NCBI RefSeq assembly: GCF_001267925.1
Contig: NZ_CP011409.1
Span: forward strand, 434,001-498,000
Direction: 5' to 3'
Source: Herbaspirillum hiltneri N3
GTDB taxonomy: Bacteria; Pseudomonadota; Gammaproteobacteria; Burkholderiales; Burkholderiaceae_D
DNA length: 64,000 nucleotides
A program made the translations under genes and the position numbers. Positions within the stretch are counted from its first letter, which is position 1. Each line of letters opens with the position of its first letter. Shown here piece by piece: positions 29,752 through 38,591 of the stretch. The notes below the pieces were generated by a model, which was not told where the DNA came from, made no database searches, and saw only the letters and a list, made by a program, of their open reading frames with translations.

Positions 29752-30578
29752 GCGATCAGCTGGTATTGCGCCGGCGTCGCCGCCACGCGCGATTTGAAGA
29801 TGCGATGGAAATGGCTCTGGTCGGCGAAGCCGGTGCGATAGGCGACCTCGGCCAGCGCCACGCCGTGCCGCAGAAAGTCCCGCGCCAGGTTGATGCGCAT
29901 GTCGAGTTGCAAGGCGTGCGGCGTCATGCCGAACTGCGCGCGGAACTGGCGGATCAGTTGATAGCGTCCGACACCGGCCAGTTGCGCCAGCGTATCGAGG
30001 GCGATCTTGTGGCAGCAATGCTCTTGCAGATAATCGCGCACGCTTTGCAGGTCGGCGGTACGCGCCTGATGCATTTCGACGCCGGCTTCCCGGCAGATAT
30101 CGAACAGTTCGCACAGCGCGGCGATCAGCAGGGTTTCCTTTTGCAATGCCTCGTCTTTGCCGCTCATGGCAGCGGTGACGTCATCCATCAGCGCGGACGC
30201 ACGCGGCGAGCGCAGCACCTGCGACGCCGGCAGGGCGTCGATGCCGCTTTCCTTCAGCAATTGCAGCAGCCATCGGCGGTCGAGATGAAACATCCGATAG
30301 CCCCAGCTCTCCCGGTCGCCGGGGTTGCATGAATGCACTTCGTCGGCGCCGATCAGCACCACGTCGCCGGGACTGATCTGCATCTGCCGGAGCGGCAGCG
30401 AAAAGGTGCTGGCGCCGGCGTCAACCACGCCGATCGAGAAGGTCGGGTGCGTATGCGGCGCATAACAGCTGACGCTGCCGATCGCGCGCCGGCCTTCGCA
30501 GAACGGCAAGTCGGCGTCACGCCAGAATTCGACGACGGGCGTGGCAGCGGAGGGAAGGGAAGATTGTCTGGATGACAT
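29748..30578 (-). CDS. AraC-family transcriptional regulator
   Basis: A 276-residue regulator with an N-terminal AraC-type cupin domain (HTHPTFSIGVVDAG and SPGDVVLIGADEVHSCNP) and C-terminal AraC helix-turn-helix pair (LDTLAQLAGVGRYQLIRQFR; LAEVAYRTGFADQSHFHRIF). Convergent with and overlapping the LysE-type exporter gene by 4 bp. AraC/LysE pairs of this kind often form an export-control unit; here they face each other, so the link is only positional. Confidence 0.92.
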   Translation of the reverse strand: MSSRQSSLPSAATPVVEFWRDADLPFCEGRRAIGSVSCYAPHTHPTFSIGVVDAGASTFSLPLRQMQISPGDVVLIGADEVHSCNPGDRESWGYRMFHLDRRWLLQLLKESGIDALPASQVLRSPRASALMDDVTAAMSGKDEALQKETLLIAALCELFDICREAGVEMHQARTADLQSVRDYLQEHCCHKIALDTLAQLAGVGRYQLIRQFRAQFGMTPHALQLDMRINLARDFLRHGVALAEVAYRTGFADQSHFHRIFKSRVAATPAQYQLIA

Positions 30579-30667
30579 CGCGAAGGCTTCGTAAATGATG
30601 CTGCATTTTAAGATAAAGTAGCAGCTTGCCGCGCCATTCCGTCGCGCCTTCCATTTAGTTGACCGCC

Positions 30668-32779
30668 ATGAATTCCGTTTCCGAACCCATCCTCGTCCGC
30701 GCCGTCTGCCCGCACGATTGTCCAGACACGTGCGCCTTGCTGGTGACCGTCAAGGACGGCGTCGCCACCGAAGTGAAGGGCGACCCTGATCATCCGACCA
30801 CCGCCGGTGTGCTGTGCACCAAGGTGTCGCGCTATACCGACCGCACCTATCACAAGGACCGCCTGCTGCATCCGATGAGGCGCGTCGGGAAAAAGGGCGA
30901 AGGAAAATTCGAGCGCATCAGCTGGGACGAAGCGCTCGACACGATCGCCGCGCGACTGAAGGAAGTCTCCGCGCGCAATCCGCAAGCCATCCTGCCGTAC
31001 AGCTACGCCGGCACCATGGGCCTGGTGCAGGGCGAATCGATGGCGATGCGTTTCTTCAACCGCATAGGCGCCTCGCAACTGGATCGCACCATTTGCGCTT
31101 CGGCCGGCGCGGCCGGCTACAAGTACACGGTGGGCACGCGCCTGGGCGCCGACACTGAACACGTGCAGGATGCCAGGCTGATCATCATCTGGGGCGGCAA
31201 TCCGATCGCCTCGAACCTGCATTTCTGGATGCGCGTGCAGGAAGCAAAACGGCGCGGCGCCAAGCTGATCGCCATCGATCCTTACCGCTCGCTGAGCGCC
31301 GAAAAATGCCACCAGCATATCGCCCTGTTGCCGGGTACCGATGCGGCGCTGGCGCTGGGCATGATGCACGTGCTGATCAACGAAAACCTGCTCGACACCG
31401 ATTACATCGTGCAGCACACGCTGGGTTTTGAACAACTGAAGCAGCGCGTGCAGGAATGGACGCCGCAGCATACCGCCGACGTGTGCGGCATCAGCGCCGA
31501 GGAAGTCGTGCAGCTGGCGCGCGAATACGGCGCTGCCGCGCGACGCGGCGAGATCACGCTGATCCGCGCCAACTACGGTTTGCAGCGCGTGCGCGGCGGC
31601 GGCATGGCGGTGCGCAATATCGCCTGCCTGCCGGCGCTGGTCGGCGCCTGGCGTCATGCCGGCGGCGGTCTGCAGTTGTCGACCTCTGATTCCTTCCCGA
31701 AGAACGGCGCCTTCCTGCAGCGGCCGGACCTGCTGCTGCAACATAACAATGGCGTGCCGACGCGCACCATCAACATGAGCACCATCGGCGACGATTTGCT
31801 GCGCGAGGCGTCGGCCGATTTCGGTCCGCGCGTGGAAGCGATGATCGTCTACAACTCCAACCCGGTGGCGGTCGCGCCGGAGTCGGGCAAGGTGGCGCAG
31901 GGCTTCGCGCGCGAGGATCTGTTCACCGTGGTGCTGGAGCATTTCCAGACCGATACGGCGGACTACGCCGACATCCTCTTGCCGGCCACCACGCAGCTTG
32001 AACACATCGACGTGCATGCGACGTACGGCCACGTTTACATGATGGCCAACAACGCTGCGATAGCGCCGCTCGGCGAAGCCAAGCCCAACTCGGAAATCTT
32101 CCGCCTGCTGGCGGCGCGCATCGGTTTCACCGAAGACTGCTTCAGCGACAGCGACGACGCCATCGCCGCGCAGGCTTTTGATCGCAGCCATCCGCGCGCG
32201 GCCGATTACGACTGGGAGCGTCTCAAGCAAACAGGCTGGCAGCGTCTCAACATGCCGGCCGCACCATTTGCCGAGGGCGGCTTCGGCACGCCGTCGGGCA
32301 AGTGCGAATTCTATTCCGCGCGCATGCTCGCCGACGGCCTCGATCCGCTGCCGACGTATATCGCGCCGTATGAATCGGCGGCCAGCAATGCAGCGCTGGC
32401 GCAGAAATATCCGCTGGCGATGATCTCGCCGCCGGCGCGCAACTTCCTCAATTCCTCCTTCGTCAACGTGCAGAGCCTGCGCGACACCGAAGGCGAACCG
32501 CATCTCGACATCCATCCCGACGACGCCGCCGCGCGCGGCATCGTCAATGGTGCAGAGGTCAGGATTTTCAACGACCGCGGCAGCATGCTGGCCAAGGCGC
32601 GCGTGACGCCGAAAGCGCGCGTCGGGCTGGTGGTGGGTTTGTCGATCTGGTGGAAGAAGTTTTCCGGCGACGGCAAGAACGCCAACGAAGTGACCAGCCA
32701 GCGCCTGACCGACATGGGCAATGCGCCGACGTTTTACGACGTCCTGGTGCAAGTCGAAGCATGCCCGTCCGGCGTCTGA
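30668..32779 (+). CDS. molybdopterin-dependent oxidoreductase (formate dehydrogenase/nitrate reductase superfamily)
   Basis: A 703-residue cytosolic molybdenum enzyme. The N-terminal [4Fe-4S] site is seen as Cys14, 18 and 22 (AVCPHDCPDTC) plus Cys50 (VLCTK). Molybdopterin-binding segments follow: WDEALDTIAARLKE, WGGNPIASN, IAIDPYRS, the Fdh-like PDVL-type DILLPATTQLEH, and the C-terminal MopB domain with GMAVRNIA and HPDDAAARGIVNGAEVRIFNDRG. No Tat signal and no electron-transfer subunit nearby, so it resembles stand-alone 'biotin sulfoxide/anaerobic dehydrogenase-like' proteins; substrate unknown. ATG at 30668 is preferred over an upstream TTG. Confidence 0.88.
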   Translation: MNSVSEPILVRAVCPHDCPDTCALLVTVKDGVATEVKGDPDHPTTAGVLCTKVSRYTDRTYHKDRLLHPMRRVGKKGEGKFERISWDEALDTIAARLKEVSARNPQAILPYSYAGTMGLVQGESMAMRFFNRIGASQLDRTICASAGAAGYKYTVGTRLGADTEHVQDARLIIIWGGNPIASNLHFWMRVQEAKRRGAKLIAIDPYRSLSAEKCHQHIALLPGTDAALALGMMHVLINENLLDTDYIVQHTLGFEQLKQRVQEWTPQHTADVCGISAEEVVQLAREYGAAARRGEITLIRANYGLQRVRGGGMAVRNIACLPALVGAWRHAGGGLQLSTSDSFPKNGAFLQRPDLLLQHNNGVPTRTINMSTIGDDLLREASADFGPRVEAMIVYNSNPVAVAPESGKVAQGFAREDLFTVVLEHFQTDTADYADILLPATTQLEHIDVHATYGHVYMMANNAAIAPLGEAKPNSEIFRLLAARIGFTEDCFSDSDDAIAAQAFDRSHPRAADYDWERLKQTGWQRLNMPAAPFAEGGFGTPSGKCEFYSARMLADGLDPLPTYIAPYESAASNAALAQKYPLAMISPPARNFLNSSFVNVQSLRDTEGEPHLDIHPDDAAARGIVNGAEVRIFNDRGSMLAKARVTPKARVGLVVGLSIWWKKFSGDGKNANEVTSQRLTDMGNAPTFYDVLVQVEACPSGV

Positions 32780-33861
32780 GCAAACTTTCCAGATTCGTCC
32801 TGGCGGCAAGCCTGGGCGCAGCTTTGCTACTGGCGACCGGTTGCAGTTCGCTCGGTTATTACGCGCAGGCGGCGCACGGCCAGTTTTCGCTGCTGGCGCA
32901 AGCGCGGCCGATCGACGACTGGCTGGCCGATCCGCATACCTCCGAGCGCCTGCGCGGCAAGTTGCTGGCGGTGCGCGAGATCCGCCGCTTCGCGGTGGAG
33001 CAACTGGCGCTGCCCGATAACGGCAGTTACACGACTTATGCGCAGCTGCAGCGCCCCTTCGTGGTGTGGAATGTGGTGGCGGCGCCGGCCTTGTCGCTGA
33101 CGGCGCGGAAATGGTGTTTCCCGGTCGCCGGCTGCGTCGACTATCGCGGCTACTACAGCCAGCAGGACGCGCAGCAATATGCCGACGGCCTGGTCAAGGA
33201 GGGCGACGACGTCCAGGTGCTGGGCGTGCCGGCTTACTCGACGCTGGGCTGGTTCAATGATCCGGTGATGTCGACCTTCATCAATTATCCCGATGCTGAA
33301 CTGGCGCGGCTGATCTTCCACGAACTGGCCCATCAGGTGGTGTACGCCAAGGGCGATTCACAGTTCAACGAGTCGTATGCGACTACGGTTGAAGAAATCG
33401 GATTGGAGCGATGGTTGCAGGCGCATCATGACGATAAGCTGCGCGAGGCATACAAGGTATTCGCCGGACGCAAGCAGGACTTTCTTGAACTCCTGCTGAA
33501 ATACCGGTCTCAGTTGGAGGCCAACTACGAAGGCGACGGCAGCGATGCCGACAAGCTGCGTCGCAAGGCTGAGATTTTCGATGCACTGCGCGCCGAATAC
33601 CAGCGGCTCAAAGTGCGCTGGGGCGGTTTCTCGGGTTACGACCGCTGGTTCGCCATGCCGCTGTCAAATGCGCATCTGGCGCTGGTCGGCACCTATCACG
33701 ACCGGGTGCCGGCGTTTCGCGAACTGTTCCGGCGCAGCAGCAGCTTTCCGGATTTTTTCACGCGAGTGAAGGCGCTGGCAAAACTTGACAAGACGGCGCG
33801 CAATGAGCAGCTGGATCGCTTGCAGGAAAATGTTCAACCGCTGCATTCGGCGGCGAAATGA
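32761..33861 (+). CDS. lipoprotein metallopeptidase (putative aminopeptidase family)
   Basis: A 366-residue predicted lipoprotein with a short signal ending LLLATGC and Cys at about residue 25. It contains a zincin motif FHELAHQVVY (His187, Glu188, His191), and the downstream NESYATTVEEIGLERWL supplies the probable third ligand and helix. This matches the putative aminopeptidase family formerly called DUF2265. Start ATG at 32761 overlaps the end of the upstream oxidoreductase gene by 19 bp; the in-frame start 111 bp upstream lies inside it. Periplasmic face of a membrane is inferred; peptide substrate unknown. Confidence 0.87.
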   Translation: MPVRRLSKLSRFVLAASLGAALLLATGCSSLGYYAQAAHGQFSLLAQARPIDDWLADPHTSERLRGKLLAVREIRRFAVEQLALPDNGSYTTYAQLQRPFVVWNVVAAPALSLTARKWCFPVAGCVDYRGYYSQQDAQQYADGLVKEGDDVQVLGVPAYSTLGWFNDPVMSTFINYPDAELARLIFHELAHQVVYAKGDSQFNESYATTVEEIGLERWLQAHHDDKLREAYKVFAGRKQDFLELLLKYRSQLEANYEGDGSDADKLRRKAEIFDALRAEYQRLKVRWGGFSGYDRWFAMPLSNAHLALVGTYHDRVPAFRELFRRSSSFPDFFTRVKALAKLDKTARNEQLDRLQENVQPLHSAAK

Positions 33862-33913
33862 ACATCGGGCCTTAAAAGTTGCCAATTTGGAAAAGATGGG
33901 GCATGGTAGGGCC

Positions 33914-33953
33914 TTGCCATCGCGTTGCCATCGCGTTGCCATCGCGTTGCTAT
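33914..33953 (+). repeat. 11-bp tandem repeat upstream of fadD
   Basis: TTGCCATCGCG occurs three times head to tail (33914-33946), then a partial fourth copy (TTGCTAT). The 11-bp period is close to one DNA helical turn, so all copies face the same side of the helix. Confidence 0.8.
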
Positions 33954-34142
33954 AGGCAACAGGAAGAAACGCGGCAGGGAATAAGAAAATTTTCTTAAAT
34001 TTCCTCAAAATACTTGCCCTGAATGAGATTGGCCGATAGCATCTGCATTAAATAAAAACACAACCGTGCTTTTTTTGCAGTGCGCGCCCAAGCCGCGGGA
34101 AACAACCGGCAGCCGCCCTGAACCGGAGACAAAAGGAACAAT

Positions 34143-35837
34143 ATGGACAAATTCTGGCTTGCATCTTATCCCGCAGGCGTCCCTGCCGACATCGACCCGA
34201 ACCGCTACCGATCCCTGGTGCAGCTGATCGACGAAGCTTTCGCCAAATACGCCGACCGCAATGCCTATGTCTGCATGGGCAAATACATGACCTATCGCGA
34301 GCTGGACCGGCTATCGACGGCGCTAGCCGCCTGGCTGCAAGGCACCGGCTTGAAAAAGGGCGCACGCGTGGCGATCATGATGCCTAATGTGCTGCAATAT
34401 CCCATCGTCATCGCCGCCATTCTGCGCGCCGGCTACACCGCGGTGAACGTCAATCCGCTGTACACGCCGCGCGAACTCGAACATCAGTTGAAGGACTCCG
34501 GCGCCGAAGCCATCTTCGTGCTTGAGAACTTCGCGTGTACGCTCGCCAAGGTCATCGCCAACACCAGCGTCCGGCACGTCGTGGTGGCGAGCATGGGCGA
34601 GATGCTCGGCGGCCTCAAGGGCGCCGTCGTCAATTTGGTAGTGCGCCACGTCAAGAAACTGGTGCCGCCATTTTCGCTGCCGCAATCGATCACCTTCAAA
34701 CAGGCGCTGTCGATCGGCCACGGCAAGACTCCGGCGCCGGTTGAAGTCGGCCATGACGATATCGCCTTCTTGCAATACACCGGCGGCACCACCGGCGTCG
34801 CCAAGGGCGCGGTGCTGACGCATCGCAATCTGGTCGCCAACGTGCTGCAGGCGGAAGAATGGCTGATGCCGGCGCTCAAGCAGGGTGCCAAGCTCGACCA
34901 GCTGGTGTTCATCTGCGCGCTGCCGCTGTATCACATCTTCGCGCTGACGGTCTGCAACATGCTGGGCACGCGCGAAGGCGCACTCAACGTGCTGATCCCG
35001 AATCCCCGCGATATCCCGGGCTTCATCAAGGAACTCGGCAAGTACAAGGTCAACACCTTCCCGGCGGTCAACACGCTGTACAACGCGCTGCTGAACCACC
35101 CTGATTTCGCCAAGCTGGATTTCTCCGGCTATCGCTGCTGCGTCGGCGGCGGCATGGCGGTGCAAAAATCGGTGGCGGACAAATGGAAGAAGGTCACCGG
35201 TTGCCCGATCATCGAAGGCTACGGCTTGTCCGAAACCTCACCGATCGCCAGCGCGAACCCGTGCACGATCAGCGATTACACCGGCACCATCGGGTTGCCG
35301 CTGCCGTCGACCGAATTCCAGATCCTGGACGACGACGGCAAACCGGTGCCGCTTGGCAAGCCCGGTGAAATTGCAATCCGCGGTCCGCAAGTCATGAGCG
35401 GCTACTGGAATCGCCCTGACGAAACCGAAAAGGTCATGACGCCGGACGGCTTCTTCAAATCAGGCGACATCGGCATCATGGACGAGCGCGGCTATACCCG
35501 CATCGTCGACCGCAAGAAGGACATGATCCTGGTCTCCGGCTTCAACGTCTATCCGAACGAAATCGAAGGCGTGGTCGCGGCCCATCCGGGCGTGCTCGAA
35601 TGCGCCTGCGTCGGCGTGCCCGATGAGCACACCGGCGAAGCGGTCAAGCTGTTCGTGGTGCGCAAGGACAAGTCGCTGACCGCCGAGCAGTTGATGGCGT
35701 ATTGCAAGGAGCAGTTTACCGGCTACAAGAAGCCGAAGTACATCGAGTTCCGCGATGAACTGCCCAAGACTAATGTCGGCAAGATATTGCGCCGTGAATT
35801 GCGCGATGAAAAGAAGACCGAGAAGAAAGCGGCATGA
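34143..35837 (+). CDS. fadD: long-chain-fatty-acid--CoA ligase
   Basis: A 564-residue AMP-forming acyl-CoA synthetase that activates fatty acids for beta-oxidation or lipid synthesis. Motifs: P-loop-like YTGGTTGVAKGAVLTHRNL, acyl-activating GYGLSETSPIAS, ATP/AMP-binding YWNRPDETEKVMTPDGFFKSGD, hinge DRKKDMILVSGFNVYP and the C-terminal lysine region ELPKTNVGKILRRELR. N-terminus MDKFWLASYPAGVPADID is typical of proteobacterial FadD. Strong GGAAC ribosome-binding region. An intrinsic terminator follows. A helically phased 11-bp repeat lies about 190 bp before the start. Confidence 0.94.
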   Translation: MDKFWLASYPAGVPADIDPNRYRSLVQLIDEAFAKYADRNAYVCMGKYMTYRELDRLSTALAAWLQGTGLKKGARVAIMMPNVLQYPIVIAAILRAGYTAVNVNPLYTPRELEHQLKDSGAEAIFVLENFACTLAKVIANTSVRHVVVASMGEMLGGLKGAVVNLVVRHVKKLVPPFSLPQSITFKQALSIGHGKTPAPVEVGHDDIAFLQYTGGTTGVAKGAVLTHRNLVANVLQAEEWLMPALKQGAKLDQLVFICALPLYHIFALTVCNMLGTREGALNVLIPNPRDIPGFIKELGKYKVNTFPAVNTLYNALLNHPDFAKLDFSGYRCCVGGGMAVQKSVADKWKKVTGCPIIEGYGLSETSPIASANPCTISDYTGTIGLPLPSTEFQILDDDGKPVPLGKPGEIAIRGPQVMSGYWNRPDETEKVMTPDGFFKSGDIGIMDERGYTRIVDRKKDMILVSGFNVYPNEIEGVVAAHPGVLECACVGVPDEHTGEAVKLFVVRKDKSLTAEQLMAYCKEQFTGYKKPKYIEFRDELPKTNVGKILRRELRDEKKTEKKAA

Positions 35838-35868
35838 TTTATTGCCGCTGATTTCTTGCGACGGAAAT

Positions 35869-35897
35869 AAAAACGCGACCTTCAAGGTCGCGTTTTT
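35869..35897. terminator. bidirectional terminator between fadD and dgoA
   Basis: AAACGCGACC / GGTCGCGTTT stem with A and T tracts on its two sides; serves both convergent genes. Confidence 0.85.
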
Positions 35898-35917
35898 TCA
35901 TGGCCGCAAGATTGCGT

Positions 35918-36535
35918 TCAGGTCTGCTTCCATGCACTGACAAATGCATCGGCGTTCTTGCGGACCTGTTCCACCGTCATGCCGGGTTTGTACAGCGCCG
36001 AGCCGAGGCCAAACGCAGAGGCGCCGGCAGCGGTGAATTCCTTCAGGCTGTCGGGCGTGATGCCGCCCACCGGCACCAGCATGACGCTGGCCGGAATCAC
36101 TGCGCGCCAGGCCTTGACCACCACCGGCCCGAGCTGCTCGGCCGGGAACATCTTGAGGATATCGGCACCCGCTGCGAGCGCGGCGAAGGCCTCGGTCACG
36201 GTTGCCACGCCGGGCGCGCTGGCCAGGCCGGCGGCAGTGGCGGCGCGGATGACTTCCGGATCGCTGTGCGGCATGACGATCAACTGGCCCTCGGCATCCT
36301 TGACCTGCTGCACCTGCGCCGGGGACAGTACCGTACCGGCGCCGACCATGCAACTGGCCGGCAGCACGTTGCGCAATACGCGGATGCTTTCGAACGGTTC
36401 GGGCGAATTGAGCGGGACTTCGATGATGCGAAAACCGGCATCGTACAAGGCCTGGCCGACTGCTTCGACTTCATCGGGACGGATGCCGCGCAAGATCGCG
36501 ATCAGTCCGCATTGTTTCAGTGCTTCTTTCAACAT
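35918..36535 (-). CDS. dgoA: 2-dehydro-3-deoxy-6-phosphogalactonate aldolase
   Basis: Splits KDPGal to pyruvate and glyceraldehyde 3-phosphate in the DeLey-Doudoroff galactonate pathway. The 205-residue KDPG/KDPGal-type Schiff-base aldolase shows LIAILRGIRPDE, IIEVPLNSPEPFES, VGAGTVLSPAQVQQV, the Schiff-base lysine region ILKMFPAEQLGP and VPVGGITPDSLKEF. The 'EVPLNSP' and 'GIRPDE' forms favour DgoA over Eda. Start at 36535 has a GGAGAA ribosome-binding site. Last gene of the dgoK-containing operon, ending at the shared terminator. Confidence 0.9.
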   Translation of the reverse strand: MLKEALKQCGLIAILRGIRPDEVEAVGQALYDAGFRIIEVPLNSPEPFESIRVLRNVLPASCMVGAGTVLSPAQVQQVKDAEGQLIVMPHSDPEVIRAATAAGLASAPGVATVTEAFAALAAGADILKMFPAEQLGPVVVKAWRAVIPASVMLVPVGGITPDSLKEFTAAGASAFGLGSALYKPGMTVEQVRKNADAFVSAWKQT

Positions 36536-36561
36536 GGTGCTTCTCCAGTGAATCGGACGGT

Positions 36562-37530
36562 TCAGTTCAGCAGTCCGGCTTGTCGCGCGATCTTCCACAG
36601 GCCGCGTTCAGTCGCCTGCGCGGCGATGTCGAGGCGGGTCAGTCCGTACAGGCTCAGCGCGGTGCGGTAGCGCGCGCACAGTTTGTCGTCGCCGATCAGG
36701 ATGATGTGCGGCTCTGCGGTGCAGGCGGCGGCTGCGCGGGTTGCCTTGAGCGCGGCGATTTCATGGCCGATCAGCAGGCCGGAGAGATAATCCGGCTGGC
36801 TGCTTGCGCCGAGCTGACCGACCAGGCCCAGGGTGCGGCTGCTGAAGATGTTCGACAGCACGCCGGCGCGTCCCTCTTCCGAAGACGCAACACGCAGGCC
36901 GCGTTCGAAGGCGGCCGGATCGCTTTGTTCGCGGTGCTCCATGGTGCGGCCAAGGATGGTGTGCTGGCTCAGCACTGCATACACTTCGCCGGTCATGAAG
37001 GTGTCGAAATGGGTCATGATGCGGTCTTGTACGCGTATCCACTTTGAGTGGGTGCCGGGCAATCCGATCAAGACATCATCGCTGTCTTGCCTCGTGTCCA
37101 GTGCGCCGACCACCTGGGTTTCTTCACCGCGGATCACGTTCGGCAACGCTGCGCGCTGCAGCAGGCCGGGCACGATGTGCAACGTGCGGCCGGCGCCGAG
37201 GTCGACGTGCGTCAGCTGCTTGCCGACGTGGGCCACGGCGAGCGGGATATCGACATAGCCGGCTTCACGCCAGCCCTGCGCGCTGCCAACCATGCCGGCG
37301 GCGATCAGCGGGCTGGCGGGACTGCTTTGCAGCCAGTCGCCGCAGGCTTCGTCGAACGCCTTGGCAAAACCGGCCGCGCGGCTGAAGTCGCCTTCCACTA
37401 CCGGCAGATTCATGATGCCCCATGGCAGGCCGCGCTTGTCCAGCACGGCGCCATCCTCGCCAAGGCGATAGGCGCGCAGCGACGTGGTGCCCCAGTCGAG
37501 CGCGATGAGCCGGGTTGCAATGGCGCTCAT
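36562..37530 (-). CDS. dgoK: 2-dehydro-3-deoxygalactonokinase
   Basis: Phosphorylates 2-keto-3-deoxygalactonate to KDPGal. The 322-residue ASKHA-type kinase has the N-terminal phosphate-1 motif ALDWGTTSLRAYRL, MVGSAQGWREAGYVDIP, GEETQVVGAL and LPGTHSKWI. It sits directly upstream of dgoA, 26 bp apart. Cytosolic. Together the pair gives the lower half of galactonate catabolism; a galactonate dehydratase (dgoD) is not seen here. Confidence 0.92.
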   Translation of the reverse strand: MSAIATRLIALDWGTTSLRAYRLGEDGAVLDKRGLPWGIMNLPVVEGDFSRAAGFAKAFDEACGDWLQSSPASPLIAAGMVGSAQGWREAGYVDIPLAVAHVGKQLTHVDLGAGRTLHIVPGLLQRAALPNVIRGEETQVVGALDTRQDSDDVLIGLPGTHSKWIRVQDRIMTHFDTFMTGEVYAVLSQHTILGRTMEHREQSDPAAFERGLRVASSEEGRAGVLSNIFSSRTLGLVGQLGASSQPDYLSGLLIGHEIAALKATRAAAACTAEPHIILIGDDKLCARYRTALSLYGLTRLDIAAQATERGLWKIARQAGLLN

Positions 37531-37543
37531 GCCGATTCCCGAT

Positions 37544-38494
37544 TTAACGCGGCACAGGTGTCAACAACGGCTTGCCGCTGAAATGCGCCTGCAGGTTATC
37601 GAACGCCAGGTCGGCCATGGCGGTGCGTGTGATGACGGTGCCGCTGGCCATGTGCGGCGTCAGCGTGAGGTTCGGCAGCTTGGCCAGCGCGTCCGGAACG
37701 TTGGGCTCGTTCTCGAACACGTCCAGGCCGGCGCCGGCGATCTTGCCTTCTTGCAGCGCCTTGATCAGCGCCGCCTCGTCGACTACCGAACCGCGCGCGA
37801 CGTTGATCAGAAAACCCTTGGGGCCGAGCGCGTCGAGCACGTCGGCATTGACCAGCGCACGCGTGCCGGCGCCGCCCGGCATCGACAGCACCAGGAAGTC
37901 GACTTCGCCGGCCAGCGTCTTGAGGTCGGCCACGTAGCGGTAGGGCACGTCGCTTTGCGGCGAACGGTTGTGATATGAAATTTCCATGTCAAAGGCGGCG
38001 GCGCGCCTGGCGATGGCCTTGCCGATGCGGCCCAGGCCGACGATGCCCAGGCGCGAACCGGTGACCTTGGTGGTCAGCGCGAACGGGCCTTTTTTCCACT
38101 CGCCGCTGCGGGCGAACCGGTCGGCGTCCACCACCCGGCGCGCGGTCGACAGCAGCAAGGTCATGGCGAAGTCGGCGACGTCGTCGGTCAGTACATCAGG
38201 CGTGTTGGTCACTTCGATACCGCGCTCGCGTGCGGCGACGGCGTCGACACCGTCATAGCCGACGCCGAATACGGAAATGATTTCCAGCGCCGGGAAGCGG
38301 GCGATGTACTCGCGCGAGACCTTGGTTTCGCCCTTCGAGGCGATGCCGCGGATGGACGGTGCGACGGCGGCCAATGCGGCTTCGCTCAGCGAGGTGGCGT
38401 CGTGGCAGGTGAAAGTGTCTTGCAGGCGTTGCATCAGGTGCGGCGGCAGTGCGGCGGCGATGAGGATGTCGGGGCGTGCGGAAGTGGAAGTCAT
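37544..38494 (-). CDS. D-2-hydroxyacid dehydrogenase (GhrB/2-ketogluconate reductase type)
   Basis: A 316-residue NAD(P)-dependent reductase. N-terminal catalytic half, then Rossmann motif GLGRIGKAIARRA and the catalytic Arg (NVARGSVVDE), Glu (VFENEP) and His (LTPHMASGT). The phrase SVFGVGYDGVD and length fit the GhrB/GyaR group, which reduces glyoxylate, hydroxypyruvate or 2-keto-gluconate. It is 13 bp upstream of dgoK in the same operon, hinting at a sugar-acid role, though the substrate is not established. Start at 38494; a longer frame upstream adds 17 unconserved residues. Confidence 0.88.
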   Translation of the reverse strand: MTSTSARPDILIAAALPPHLMQRLQDTFTCHDATSLSEAALAAVAPSIRGIASKGETKVSREYIARFPALEIISVFGVGYDGVDAVAARERGIEVTNTPDVLTDDVADFAMTLLLSTARRVVDADRFARSGEWKKGPFALTTKVTGSRLGIVGLGRIGKAIARRAAAFDMEISYHNRSPQSDVPYRYVADLKTLAGEVDFLVLSMPGGAGTRALVNADVLDALGPKGFLINVARGSVVDEAALIKALQEGKIAGAGLDVFENEPNVPDALAKLPNLTLTPHMASGTVITRTAMADLAFDNLQAHFSGKPLLTPVPR

Positions 38495-38591
38495 GGAATG
38501 ATCTTGAGCGGTGAGTGAAGGGCGGTTGGGAGGCCGGCGCGCCACGGAAAACCGCGCGCCGGTCCGGAAAATGGATGAAACAATGGACGGG

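Noticed and set aside
30608..32809. 733-residue open frame antisense to the molybdenum enzyme
   Set aside because: High-GC codons leave the antisense frame open; the product is Arg/His/Gln-rich with no domain, and the plus strand carries a clear family.
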